Assembly (NCBI GenBank): GCA_937919655.1
Contig: CALFPJ010000034.1
Span: forward strand, 1-43,527
Origin: an uncultured Gemmatimonadales bacterium
GTDB taxonomy: Bacteria; Gemmatimonadota; Gemmatimonadetes; Longimicrobiales; Gaopeijiaceae
DNA: 43,527 nucleotides
Direction of reading: 5' to 3'
The position numbers were made by a program, and so were the translations under genes. This document shows positions 14,405-23,801 of this stretch, one piece after another; the first letter of the stretch is position 1; each line of letters starts with the position of its first letter. The notes beneath the pieces are model-generated. The model was not told the origin of the DNA, ran no database searches, and saw nothing but the letters and a program-made list of their open reading frames with translations.

Positions 14405-15424
14405 TTGGAGTCGTCCACCATCCATGAGGTCGAAAGTCGCATCGAGCACCTAACCGGCCGCTTGACCATGCTGCGCGCCGAAATCGGCAAGCGTGTCGTC
14501 GGTCAGGAAGCTGCCGTTGAGGAAGTCCTCCTCTGCCTGCTGACCGCGGGGCACGGCCTCCTAGAAGGCGTTCCGGGGCTGGCAAAGACGCTACTCATTC
14601 GAACATTGGCGGACGCGCTCGACCTCGAATTCCGTCGCATCCAGTTCACGCCGGACCTGATGCCGGGCGATATCACGGGCACCGAGGTCATTGAAGAAGA
14701 CCGCACCACGGGACGCAGGGCGACGCGTTTCCTTCCAGGGCCGGTGTTCACCCAGGTACTCCTCGCCGACGAAATCAACCGAGCCCCGCCCAAGACCCAA
14801 GCCGCCCTCCTCGAAGCCATGCAGGAAGGTCACGTCACGACCGGTGGTGAGGTGCTTGAACTCCCCCAACCGTTCTTCGTGCTGGCAACTCAGAATCCGA
14901 TCGAGCAGGAGGGCACTTACCCGCTGCCCGAAGCGCAACTCGACCGCTTCATGCTCAAGATCAGCCTGGACTACCCCGAGAGTCACGACGAGGTGGAGAT
15001 CCTACGCAGCACCACCGGCACCGGCTCCGAAGCGATCGCTTCGGTTCTGACTGGCCCGGAAGTGCTCGAATTGCAGCAACTGGTTCGCGGGATTGTCGTG
15101 TCGGACGAAATCTTGAACTACACGGCCCGACTGGTGCGGAGCTCCCGGCCGGGGCGCGACGAGGCCCTCGACGTTACCAATCGATGGGTTAGGTGGGGTG
15201 CGGGCCCTCGCGCGGGACAATCGTTGATTCTGTGCGCGAAAGCCTCGGCACTTATGCGCGGACGCCTTCACGTCGCGCCGGAGGACCTCGCGCGCGTGGC
15301 GCCCGCCGTTCTACGCCATCGCATCCTGGTGAACTTCCAGGCTGAAGCGGAGGGGCGCACACCAGACGAGGTGGTTACGACGCTTCTATCTGAGGTTGCC
15401 CTGCCGCGTAGCGAAATCCTATAG
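14405..15424 (+). CDS. MoxR-family AAA+ ATPase
   Basis: 339 residues. Walker A is G-V-P-G-L-A-K-T (55-62), Walker B is L-L-A-D-E-I-N-R (119-126), sensor 1 lies in F-V-L-A-T-Q-N-P-I-E-Q-E-G-T-Y and the arginine-finger region is L-P-E-A-Q-L-D-R-F. MoxR ATPases act as chaperones that activate or insert cofactors into partner proteins, usually with VWA-domain proteins such as the DUF58 and BatA-type products encoded downstream. The TTG start at 14405 follows AGGAGA at 14393-14398 with suitable spacing; no better start lies nearby. It opens a plus-strand module reaching 25517, broken only by the secreted propeller gene 141 bases downstream. Confidence 0.95.
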   Translation: MESSTIHEVESRIEHLTGRLTMLRAEIGKRVVGQEAAVEEVLLCLLTAGHGLLEGVPGLAKTLLIRTLADALDLEFRRIQFTPDLMPGDITGTEVIEEDRTTGRRATRFLPGPVFTQVLLADEINRAPPKTQAALLEAMQEGHVTTGGEVLELPQPFFVLATQNPIEQEGTYPLPEAQLDRFMLKISLDYPESHDEVEILRSTTGTGSEAIASVLTGPEVLELQQLVRGIVVSDEILNYTARLVRSSRPGRDEALDVTNRWVRWGAGPRAGQSLILCAKASALMRGRLHVAPEDLARVAPAVLRHRILVNFQAEAEGRTPDEVVTTLLSEVALPRSEIL

Positions 15425-15565
15425 AAGACCCTTGAGGAAGCAGAAGTCCGGGGCTTTTCCTCGGGACGAAGCCAAATTGGGAACCCCGCACCAACGCCGT
15501 CTGGCTGGGTCCCTCATCGGTCCGTACAATGCTGTACCTATCGCCCGCTCCAGAGGTCTTCATCT

Positions 15566-18520
15566 ATGTCGTCACGTTGCCTTCGTGCCTTACGCGCGAG
15601 CCGCCTTGTAGCGCTCTCTTTCTGCGTCTCGCTCTCGGTCCTGGTGGCGTATCTGTCGCTCACACCGGTCGGTGCTGCATCCCAAGAGGCCAACCCCTTC
15701 GCCGGACTTCGCTTCCGTGAGATCGGCCCGGCCGTAACGGGCGGCCGCATTCACGACGTCCAGTCTTTGGCGGATGACCCGAGCACGATTTGGGTCGCCT
15801 CGGCAACGGGCGGTATATGGAAGTCCACGAACCGCGGCACGACGTGGGCCCCTGTCTTCGACGGTCAGCCGACAGGGACCTTCGGAGTCGTCGCGTTGGC
15901 ACCGTCGAACCCTGACGTGGTCTGGGCCGGCACAGGAGAGCAGAACAACCGTCAGAGCAGCTCGTGGGGTAACGGCGTCTATCGGAGCACCGACGGCGGG
16001 GGGACGTGGACACACCTGGGCCTCGAGGACACGCGAGCGATCGGGCGGATCCTTGTGGACCCAACGAATCCTGACGTCGCACTGGTGGGTGCGCTCGGGA
16101 ACCTGTGGGCGGAATCGCCGGACCGTGGCGTCTACCGGACAGAGGACGCCGGGAGAAGCTGGAATAAGGTGCTATTCGTTGACGATCGGACAGGCATTGT
16201 CGACATGGCCCGCGACGCAGGCGACCCCAACACCGTGTACGCCGCAGCGTACCAGAGGCTTCGCCAACCGTGGGGCTTCAACGGAGGCGGACCCGGCGGC
16301 GGCATCTACAGGAGCACCGACGGGGGACGAAACTGGCAGCTTCTGTCGCAGGGACTACCCGCGGGAGACAAAGGCCGCATCGGCCTCGCTGCATCTCCGA
16401 GCACACCCGGCCTCGTGTACGCGGTGGTGGAGCACGACACCGAGGGTGGCATCTACAGGAGCACCGACGGGGGCACACGCTGGGAGCGGATGAGCGACAT
16501 GAACTCGCGGCCCGCATACTACAGTTCGCTCTACGTGGACCCGACCGATGATTCACGCCTCTACTTACTCGCGCGCTGGTTCTCCTCGAGCGAGGACGCC
16601 GGACGGACCTGGCGTACGATGCCGACCGAGCCTACCTACGACGTAGGACTCAAGGGCGACTATCATGCGATGTGGATCGACCCCAGCGACTCCAAGCACT
16701 TCTATCTGGCCGGTGACGGCGGTCTGTACCAGACCTGGGACCGCGGGGCTACCTACACCCCCTACGAAAACATCCCGCTTGGTCAGTTCTACGGCCTGGG
16801 TCTCGATGACCGATCGCCGTACTGGATCTACGGTGGAATGCAGGACAACCACTCCTGGCAGGTGCCGAGCCAGACCCGGCACTACCTGGGGATCACGGGC
16901 GGCGACTGGGCCGAAATCGGGTTCAACGACGGCTTGGAGCACCACGTCGACGTGGAAGGTCCACGCTACGTATACAGCAACGCGGTCGGCGGCGACCTGA
17001 CCCTCGTCGATGCCTACATGGGGGACCGCCGCGAGATCCCCCCGGTGGCAGGGCCGGGCGAGCCTCGGCTGCGATTTGAATGGTTGACGCCAGGTGTCGC
17101 CTCTCAAACTACACCGGGCACGTACTACTACGGTGCGCAGAGGCTCATGATCACGCGGGACCGCGGGACGACGTGGACCGGCACCGCCGACCTCACGCGA
17201 AATATCGACCGGGACACATTGTCGATCATGGGCGTTCGGGGCTCCGAGCCGATGCTCTCGAAGAACGACGGCCAGGGCACGTACAGCGCGCTCAGCGCGG
17301 TCGACGAGTCACCTCTTGATCCCAACGTGCTTTGGGTGGGTGGAGACGAAGGGAGTCTCCAGGTGAGTCGGGACGGTGGGGCCACGTGGACCGATGTTTC
17401 GGGACGTCTGCCTGGTGCGCCCGACGGTGCATACGTGAGCCGGATCGACGCATCGCTGGCCGGAGCGGGGACCGCTTACGTGGCCGTCGACGACCACAGG
17501 CGCGGCAACTTCCGGCCTTATGCGTACCGGACTGACGACTTCGGGGGCACTTGGACCTCGATCGCGGCGGGTCTGCCCGAGGACGGTTCGGTCCGCTTCA
17601 TCGGGGAGCACCCAGATCGGGCCGGGGCGCTTTTCCTCGGTACCGAGCACGGGCTCTTCGCCTCTCCAAATCGCGGCGATATGTGGTACCCAGTGGGCTC
17701 GAATCTTCCTGCGACAATCTACATGGAAGTAGAGGTGCAACCCCGCACGCACGACGCCGTCGTCGCCACGCATGGCCGTGGGATCTTCATTCTCGACGAC
17801 GCGTCGTCACTCGCTGAGTGGACTACCGAAGTCGCGAGCGAAGCTGCGCACCTCTTCTCGATCCGGCCGGCAGCAATCTGGCAGTTCTGGGAGGACCAGT
17901 CCTACCGCGGCCAAGACTACTGGACCGGCGAGAACCCGCCCGAGGGGGCGATCATCGACTACACCCTCGGCCGGCCTGCTCCGTCCGCGGTGATCACCGT
18001 CGCGGACGCCGACGGCGCGATCGTGCGCACCCTGGAGGGGCAGACCGAGACGGGCCGCATCCACAGGGTCACGTGGGACCTTCGTCATGAGCCGCTTCCC
18101 TCCTCGCCGGAGGATCCCGAGAGCCCGCAGGCGCGGGCGCTTCCGCGGCCCCCTCGCCCGGTGGCTCCAGTAGGCCCCTGGGTCTCGCCGGGCACCTACA
18201 CCGTGACACTGACCGCGGGCTCGGCCACGACGACGGAGACCGTCATGGTAGCCGGTGACCCCGGCAAGCCGGCGCTGACCACAGCCCAATACCAGGACAG
18301 GGAGCGATTCCTCGTGGACCTGATGAACGTGCAGCGGGCGCTCGCCACGGGCAGGGGCGGGCAGAGCGGTCAAGGTCTGGCGGGTCAACTCAGGGGGCTG
18401 GCTTCGGAGTTCAACGGGCGGGGATCTGTCCAGGGTAGCCTCTATCCGCCGACGCCGGAGCAGCGGCGGACCCTGGAGCGGATCAAGGCACAAATCGGAC
18501 GTTCTCCTGGGGGGCGGTAG
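15566..18520 (+). CDS. Secreted Asp-box (BNR/sortilin-like) beta-propeller protein
   Basis: 984 residues with a Sec signal peptide (A-S-R-L-V-A-L-S-F-C-V-S-L-S-V-L-V-A-Y, cleavage near A-A-S). The mature protein begins N-P-F-A-G-L-R-F-R-E-I-G-P-A-V-T-G-G-R-I. About eleven Asp-box turns (S/T-x-D-x-G-x-T-W) are visible, for example S-T-D-G-G-G-T-W, S-T-D-G-G-R-N-W, S-R-D-G-G-A-T-W and T-D-D-F-G-G-T-W. They predict two fused propellers like Vps10/sortilin or glycoside-hydrolase-type folds. A C-terminal beta domain (residues ~790-890, I-D-Y-T-L-G-R-P-A-P, then R-I-H-R-V-T-W-D-L-R-H) and a helical tail follow. Such proteins are often annotated as glycosyl hydrolases, but no catalytic residues can be assigned, so the role is open. 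Its place inside a MoxR/DUF58 module is unusual. Confidence 0.85.
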   Translation: MSSRCLRALRASRLVALSFCVSLSVLVAYLSLTPVGAASQEANPFAGLRFREIGPAVTGGRIHDVQSLADDPSTIWVASATGGIWKSTNRGTTWAPVFDGQPTGTFGVVALAPSNPDVVWAGTGEQNNRQSSSWGNGVYRSTDGGGTWTHLGLEDTRAIGRILVDPTNPDVALVGALGNLWAESPDRGVYRTEDAGRSWNKVLFVDDRTGIVDMARDAGDPNTVYAAAYQRLRQPWGFNGGGPGGGIYRSTDGGRNWQLLSQGLPAGDKGRIGLAASPSTPGLVYAVVEHDTEGGIYRSTDGGTRWERMSDMNSRPAYYSSLYVDPTDDSRLYLLARWFSSSEDAGRTWRTMPTEPTYDVGLKGDYHAMWIDPSDSKHFYLAGDGGLYQTWDRGATYTPYENIPLGQFYGLGLDDRSPYWIYGGMQDNHSWQVPSQTRHYLGITGGDWAEIGFNDGLEHHVDVEGPRYVYSNAVGGDLTLVDAYMGDRREIPPVAGPGEPRLRFEWLTPGVASQTTPGTYYYGAQRLMITRDRGTTWTGTADLTRNIDRDTLSIMGVRGSEPMLSKNDGQGTYSALSAVDESPLDPNVLWVGGDEGSLQVSRDGGATWTDVSGRLPGAPDGAYVSRIDASLAGAGTAYVAVDDHRRGNFRPYAYRTDDFGGTWTSIAAGLPEDGSVRFIGEHPDRAGALFLGTEHGLFASPNRGDMWYPVGSNLPATIYMEVEVQPRTHDAVVATHGRGIFILDDASSLAEWTTEVASEAAHLFSIRPAAIWQFWEDQSYRGQDYWTGENPPEGAIIDYTLGRPAPSAVITVADADGAIVRTLEGQTETGRIHRVTWDLRHEPLPSSPEDPESPQARALPRPPRPVAPVGPWVSPGTYTVTLTAGSATTTETVMVAGDPGKPALTTAQYQDRERFLVDLMNVQRALATGRGGQSGQGLAGQLRGLASEFNGRGSVQGSLYPPTPEQRRTLERIKAQIGRSPGGR

Positions 18521-18568
18521 CCTCCCGGGAAGCGATCGCGGCCGCGAGGACCGCATGCCGAGGACAGC

Positions 18569-19507
18569 ATGAAAGGCACCGCCCACTTCAGCGCAACGGA
18601 AGGCAGCGAGTTGCTTCCAGCCGAGGTGCTGGAGCGACTAGGCAGCCTCGACCTGATCGCGCGTACGATTGTGCGCGGCTTCATCAGCGGCGCGCATCGC
18701 TCGCCGTTCCTGGGCTCCGGCGAGGACTTCAGCCGGCATCGGTCCTACCAGCAGGGCGACGATGTGCGGAGGCTCGACTGGAGACTTTACGGCCGTACAG
18801 ATCGACTGTACGTCCGCCTATTTCAAGAAGACTCGAACCTCCAGTGTTTCATCGCGGTAGATACGTCCGCGTCGATGGGCTTCGTCGGCGACGGGGCTGT
18901 GAGCAAGCTCCGCTACGCACAGTTCATTGCCGCGGCGCTGGCGCACGTGATGCTTCGCAGCGGGGACGCACCTGGGCTGGCCGCATTCGGCGCCGATACC
19001 TCGTTCATCGCTCCCCCGCGCAATCGGCCAGGGCACCTGCATGACGTCTTGATCGGCCTCGAGAAGCTCATTCCCCAAGGGTCGGGATCGGCTTCAAAGG
19101 CGTTGGACGAAATCGGTGCAGCCCTGCGACGTCGCGGCCGGGTCATCCTCCTCTCAGACTGTCTGGAGGCAGACGATGGAGAGGCGCTCCTGGGCTCCGT
19201 GGGACGCCTGCGTGCACGAGGCGACGAAGTCATCGTCGTGCGGATCGCAACCCGAGTTGAACTCGGCGAGGTCGCGACCGGACCCGCACGCTACTTCGAT
19301 CCCGAAACGCCAAAGCGAACCACCCCTGCAGTACCTGACCGGGACGACGGATTTCAAGCCCGTGTATCGGCCTACTACTCCCGCATCCAGGTAGGCCTGG
19401 AAGAGCGGGGCGCAGAGTACCTCCCGATTACGACGGACCAACCCTTGGTCACCGCGCTCGGAGCGTGGCTCATGGCCCGTGCCCGACGTGAAGCGCTCCC
19501 CTCGTGA
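18569..19507 (+). CDS. DUF58 domain protein (VWA-like MoxR partner)
   Basis: 312 residues, soluble. The DUF58 signature S-Y-Q-Q-G-D-D-V-R-R-L-D-W-R-L-Y-G-R-T lies at 59-77. A VWA-like segment F-I-A-V-D-T-S-A-S-M follows, with a D-x-S-x-S metal site at 98-102, and L-L-S-D-C-L-E-A-D-D is near residue 192. DUF58 proteins work with MoxR ATPases in envelope or stress functions that remain poorly defined. This member lacks the N-terminal membrane helices of longer DUF58 proteins. It overlaps nothing upstream but ends 7 bases before the likely start of the BatA-type gene, consistent with coupled expression. Confidence 0.93.
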   Translation: MKGTAHFSATEGSELLPAEVLERLGSLDLIARTIVRGFISGAHRSPFLGSGEDFSRHRSYQQGDDVRRLDWRLYGRTDRLYVRLFQEDSNLQCFIAVDTSASMGFVGDGAVSKLRYAQFIAAALAHVMLRSGDAPGLAAFGADTSFIAPPRNRPGHLHDVLIGLEKLIPQGSGSASKALDEIGAALRRRGRVILLSDCLEADDGEALLGSVGRLRARGDEVIVVRIATRVELGEVATGPARYFDPETPKRTTPAVPDRDDGFQARVSAYYSRIQVGLEERGAEYLPITTDQPLVTALGAWLMARARREALPS

Positions 19508-19514
19508 CCACGCC

Positions 19515-20918
19515 GTGATTTCCGCTCTTTTCCCCGGCTTTCTTGCGGCTGGCGCGGCGCTTGCGATCGCTCCGATCCTGCTTCACCTACTGGCGCGCCG
19601 CCCGCCGGATCGTCAGCCCCTGCCAACCGCGCGTTTCCTACGCAACGACGCGCGAACGTTTCTCCGCCTACAGCGGCGCCCAACGGATCTGGTCGTGCTC
19701 GCCATGCGCGTACTGTTCGCCGTGAGCCTGGGCGCTGCCTTTGCCGGGATGACGTGGACTTCTCCGCGAGATGGTAGAGGCCACATCGTCCTTCTCGACG
19801 CTGGAGCGGCTGCACAGGCAGACTGGGATGCCGCAAGGGAGATCGCTGCGGCGGAATTGACAGCCACATCGAGCACGGGCGCGGGTCAGTCGGTCGTCCT
19901 CGCCTACGGGCTCGACGATGGGTCTCGACTCGTCGCTGCTGCGGACCTGAGTGCACTCAGCCGGGGCACCCGGCCTGCGACTGCGGAAGATGGACTGCGG
20001 GCGCTTCGTAGCGCTGCACTCTCAGAGACGCGTTGGCAGCGCGCGACCGTAACTTGGGTGACCCGGCCGTCGTGGCGCGCATGGAGCCCAGGGGTCGGGC
20101 TCCTGCGCCCCGTGCTTTGGCCGGGACATGCGGCACTTTCTTTGGTCCCGGATGCGCCCGCTTCGAGCGGAAGCGGGTCGGAAGCCCTCCTTGGGGCCGA
20201 GCCCACTGCGGTGCCTAGTGCCGTCGACTCGGTTTCCATGCTCGTCGCACGCGTCACAGACGGGTCCGAAGACGACCCCCTCTGGCGGGCGCTTACCGCG
20301 CTGGGAGTCACCGTCGTGGCTGCCGGTGTCCCGGGGCGGCCCGATTGGATTTTCGTGGAAGCGCCAAGCCGGGAGGTGCTCGCCGGCCTTCTGGATGAAG
20401 CGCGAAGGGGCGCGACCGTAATTGCGAGCGGTCGACTCAGTTCCGGCGCAGACATCCCGTGGATACCTGGCGGCGCCACCGAGTCGGACCGGGGCGGTGT
20501 CATCCTGGAGACGGGTGTCACACTCTATCCAGCCACGGCCGCAGGAGGCACTCCCGCGCCAGGCGCCCGTACCGTCGCGGTATTCGAGAACGCGACACCG
20601 GCGGCTACAGCCGTGACACTGGGCGAGGGCTGCGTTGTCTATTTCGCGGCCTCGATCTACGACCCGGCCCTCTCGGGTGGCCCTGAATACCCAAACTTGG
20701 TAGATGCCCTCGGTCGTGCCTGTGCCGACGACATGGGCTTGGACGCACCGCTTGATCGCGGCGGGTTGCACGCGCTGGAACGCAGCGACCTCCCGGACGG
20801 CGTCGACCTCACAGAGATGGCCGGGGAAGAAGGCCGCCCTCTGGGCCGGTGGCTCATATTGTTGGCCCTTTTGCTGCTCACGGCGGAGATAGGGCTAACC
20901 CGGGTTCGCCGGTCATGA
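19515..20918 (+). CDS. BatA-type N-terminal membrane domain protein
   Basis: 467 residues from GTG 19515. That start gives I-S-A-L-F-P-G-F-L-A-A-G-A-A-L and the family's opening helix pair (5-27 and 58-78), with I-L-L-H-L-L-A-R-R-P-P-D and P-L-P-T-A-R-F-L between them, the BatA/PF07584 signature. A longer frame to GTG 19479 would overlap the DUF58 gene. The middle is periplasmic and VWA-like but has lost an obvious D-x-S-x-S site (D-A-G-A-A-A stands in its place). A final helix (W-L-I-L-L-A-L-L-L-L) anchors the C-terminus. It is a presumed partner of the MoxR and DUF58 proteins. The stop overlaps the next gene's ATG by four bases. Confidence 0.85.
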   Translation: MISALFPGFLAAGAALAIAPILLHLLARRPPDRQPLPTARFLRNDARTFLRLQRRPTDLVVLAMRVLFAVSLGAAFAGMTWTSPRDGRGHIVLLDAGAAAQADWDAAREIAAAELTATSSTGAGQSVVLAYGLDDGSRLVAAADLSALSRGTRPATAEDGLRALRSAALSETRWQRATVTWVTRPSWRAWSPGVGLLRPVLWPGHAALSLVPDAPASSGSGSEALLGAEPTAVPSAVDSVSMLVARVTDGSEDDPLWRALTALGVTVVAAGVPGRPDWIFVEAPSREVLAGLLDEARRGATVIASGRLSSGADIPWIPGGATESDRGGVILETGVTLYPATAAGGTPAPGARTVAVFENATPAATAVTLGEGCVVYFAASIYDPALSGGPEYPNLVDALGRACADDMGLDAPLDRGGLHALERSDLPDGVDLTEMAGEEGRPLGRWLILLALLLLTAEIGLTRVRRS

Positions 20919-23800
20919 CAACGGCGCATCGCAGGGGCGCGGTCGCACGGATCATCAGAGGCGTACGCCGCCGCATCAGGCTTCGCAGCGTACTCAAGGC
21001 GATCGCCCTGTCGCTCTTGATCGTGGGCGTAGCCGTGGCCGTCCTCGTGGCAACCGACCTGGTGGTCCCCCTGCCGGTGGGCGCACGCAGATCGCTCAGG
21101 TGGCTTCCTGCACTCCTGTTATTGCCACCACTGGTTCAGCTGATTCGCCTCTGGGCACGGCTCGATGAGCAACGGATCGCGCTCCTCATCGACGAACGAG
21201 GGGGCCTCGGGAACGTTATCTCCACCAGCCGGACGCCGAATGCCGAGGGGCCAGTCGCCGAGGCCTTTCGCGAGCGTGCAATTTCAAGCGTCGCTGCCAT
21301 CGACATTCGGCGAGTGGTCCCGTTCGATATCGGGCGGCTGTGGACAGGCGCCGTCGCCGCGACAGTGCTCGCCACGGCCGCGCTCGTCGGCTCCGGTGGG
21401 CCTGACGCCCTCGCCTCGCGGTGGTGGACCGCCTCGGAGGACGCCGCGCCCCGGGCGACCTCTTCGCCCTCACCCGCAGCTCCCGACCCAGAGGCCCTAG
21501 CCACACTCGGGTCCCTCGGCTTCGTGGTTCGCGCGCCGGCATACGCGAACCTCCCCACCGTCCGCGGTACGGGAGGCCAAACGGTCTCCGCATTGCCCGG
21601 CTCGGTAGTAGAAATCACCGGCGACGGGACCGCACGAGCACCCATCCTGACCGGGCTAGTGGTGGGCGGCGTACCGCTTGAGGTCCGAGCCAATGGGGAC
21701 GGATGGGGCGCCGAGTGGCATGTCGGCACAGAAGATCGCGGAGTCGCCCTGACGGTCGCGGGTGCAAGCGGCGTGCTCGAGCAACAAGTCATTCCACTCC
21801 GGCTGCTGCGGGACCGCCCCCCCTCCGTGGAGCTGACGGCCCCCTCCTCGGACCTCGTCCTCGCCACGCCGACCGGACAAATCGAGATCACAGCGACGGC
21901 CGCGGACGACTACGGTGTCGCAGACCTGGTGCTGCACTGGGTACGGTCGAGCGGCAGCGGCGAGTCGTTCGATTTCGCAGAAGGCGAGTGGGACTGGGAC
22001 CGCTGGGAACCCACTACGGACGGGCGAACAGCCACGCTCGTGCTTTCGCTGGACGACCTCGGGCTCGGCGCCGGCGACGTCCTACACGTGCGGGCGACGG
22101 CCACCGACGGCAACTCGGTCACGGGTCCGGGGCTGGGCGTCTCCGCCACGCGACAGATCCGCATCAGTCGCCTGGGAGACCTGTCTGACATCACCACGCT
22201 CATTGGATTCCCGATCGAGCGTGAGCGGGAACCGCTCCTTAGTCAGCGCATGATTATCCTTCTCACCGAAGAGCTCCGAGACTCCTCGGCCTCCATGACC
22301 GCCGATGAATTCACGGAAGCCTCCCGGGACATCGCTATCGAGCAGGCGCGCCTCCGCGCGCGCATCGGCGAACAGATCTTCAGTCGAGCAACCGGAGCGG
22401 TGCAGGATCCGGAGGCGCACCTCGACTTCGAGGACGGCGAAGCCGAGGTCTTCTTGGACGAGTTGGAAGGCTTGGTCGAACGGGGCCCGCTCATCGACCC
22501 CGTGACCGGCATCGCATCGATTGCGAACGTGGACATTCCCGCGCACGAGCACGACTCGGATCCCATTGTGGCAATCAACCGCTCGCTGCTCACGGTCTAC
22601 AACTACATGTGGGACGCAGAACGGGATCTTCAAGCCGCCCGACTCGACCCGTCTCTTGTGCCTCAACGGCTGGCACTCGAAGAACTGCAGCGGGTCCGCG
22701 ACTCTGAACGGATCTTTGCGAGAGGCCGGGTCACCGTTGCACCCATCGATGTCCCCGCTTCGCGAGGCACGGGCAACGTCGATGATGCCTTCCCGTCCGC
22801 TCGTTCGAATGCGCTTCCGGCGCCCTCCGTAGAGGGCCAAGTGGTGGTAGCGGTGAATGCCATGCTGGCCTCCACGAACGTGGCGACCGGCCGTCCAGCC
22901 TCAATCGCGATCTCGGGGCTGGCCCTCGATCTCTTGGGGGGCGGAGCCGCGACCGAGGTGAGCGAGGCCCTCGTGCAGACCGCCGCACGCGCGGAGGCCG
23001 GGGACACCGAAGGAACGCGGACAGGCCTTCACCGTGTCCTGCGGATGCTGCGAAGCTCAGCGCCACAGGTGCGCGCCGCACCAACGCGCGGTCCGTCCAC
23101 CTGGGCTGGGGCTCGATACTTGGACGGGCTGCAAAGCACAGCAACGGTCGCCGTCACAAGAACGCCAACTTCCGACGCGACTGCGGTCCCGTTTGTGTTC
23201 GCGACGGTCCGCTATGAATCCGGGGATTGGGACTCGGCGCCCCTGGTGCCGAACAACCTCATCCATTCCTTGGCTCAGTACACGGACCTGGAGGTGGTTC
23301 CGGAGGGTGTCGTAGTTGACCTCGCGAGCCCGCGGATCTTCGACCACCCTTTCCTTTACCTCACCGGACACCTTCCAGTCTTCTTCAATAGCGCCGAGAG
23401 CCAGAACTTGGTGGACTTCGTCGAACGCGGCGGATTCCTCTTCGTAGACGATCACAACCACGACATCGATGGGGCCTTCCATCGTTCCGTGACGTCGGAG
23501 CTGCAGCGCATCTTCGGCTCCGACCGTTGGCGCGCGATTCCCAAGGACCACGAGCTGTATTCGAGCTTCTTCACATTCGATGACGGTCCGCCCATCACGG
23601 GGCACGAGCTGAGCGGGTGGGGTGACGGGCTTATCCATCGCGAACTGTTCGGCATCACCGTGGATGACCGCATCGGGGTACTGTATTCCAACAAGGACTA
23701 CTCGTCGGAGTGGAGTTACCACTCTGACAACAAACGCTTCTTAGCCGTCGACAATACCCGATTCGGGGTGAACATCCTGATCTACGCGCTGACCCGATGA
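20915..23800 (+). CDS. DUF4175-like membrane protein fused to a C-terminal DUF4159 domain
   Basis: 961 residues from ATG 20915, which overlaps the previous stop (ATGA) and avoids a 22-residue unconserved extension. The N-terminus has membrane helices near 28-50, 62-80 and 142-160. A long extracytoplasmic part follows, with Ig-like segments and helical heptads (L-T-E-E-L-R-D-S-S-A-S-M and A-R-L-R-A-R-I-G-E-Q-I), as in DUF4175-type proteins of MoxR modules. Residues ~760-961 are a DUF4159 domain: F-V-F-A-T-V-R-Y-E-S-G-D-W, then F-V-E-R-G-G-F-L-F-V-D-D-H-N-H, and D-H-E-L-Y-S-S-F-F. DUF4159 is normally a separate secreted protein with a glutamine-amidotransferase-like fold. Here it forms the C-terminus of the membrane protein, so both act on the same side of the membrane. 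The functions are unknown. Confidence 0.8.
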   Translation: MTTAHRRGAVARIIRGVRRRIRLRSVLKAIALSLLIVGVAVAVLVATDLVVPLPVGARRSLRWLPALLLLPPLVQLIRLWARLDEQRIALLIDERGGLGNVISTSRTPNAEGPVAEAFRERAISSVAAIDIRRVVPFDIGRLWTGAVAATVLATAALVGSGGPDALASRWWTASEDAAPRATSSPSPAAPDPEALATLGSLGFVVRAPAYANLPTVRGTGGQTVSALPGSVVEITGDGTARAPILTGLVVGGVPLEVRANGDGWGAEWHVGTEDRGVALTVAGASGVLEQQVIPLRLLRDRPPSVELTAPSSDLVLATPTGQIEITATAADDYGVADLVLHWVRSSGSGESFDFAEGEWDWDRWEPTTDGRTATLVLSLDDLGLGAGDVLHVRATATDGNSVTGPGLGVSATRQIRISRLGDLSDITTLIGFPIEREREPLLSQRMIILLTEELRDSSASMTADEFTEASRDIAIEQARLRARIGEQIFSRATGAVQDPEAHLDFEDGEAEVFLDELEGLVERGPLIDPVTGIASIANVDIPAHEHDSDPIVAINRSLLTVYNYMWDAERDLQAARLDPSLVPQRLALEELQRVRDSERIFARGRVTVAPIDVPASRGTGNVDDAFPSARSNALPAPSVEGQVVVAVNAMLASTNVATGRPASIAISGLALDLLGGGAATEVSEALVQTAARAEAGDTEGTRTGLHRVLRMLRSSAPQVRAAPTRGPSTWAGARYLDGLQSTATVAVTRTPTSDATAVPFVFATVRYESGDWDSAPLVPNNLIHSLAQYTDLEVVPEGVVVDLASPRIFDHPFLYLTGHLPVFFNSAESQNLVDFVERGGFLFVDDHNHDIDGAFHRSVTSELQRIFGSDRWRAIPKDHELYSSFFTFDDGPPITGHELSGWGDGLIHRELFGITVDDRIGVLYSNKDYSSEWSYHSDNKRFLAVDNTRFGVNILIYALTR

Positions 23801-23801
23801 G

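Noticed and set aside
17807..18586. 259-codon minus-strand frame antisense to the propeller gene
   Set aside because: Arg/Pro/Gly-rich shadow of a strongly supported coding frame; no start signal or domain.
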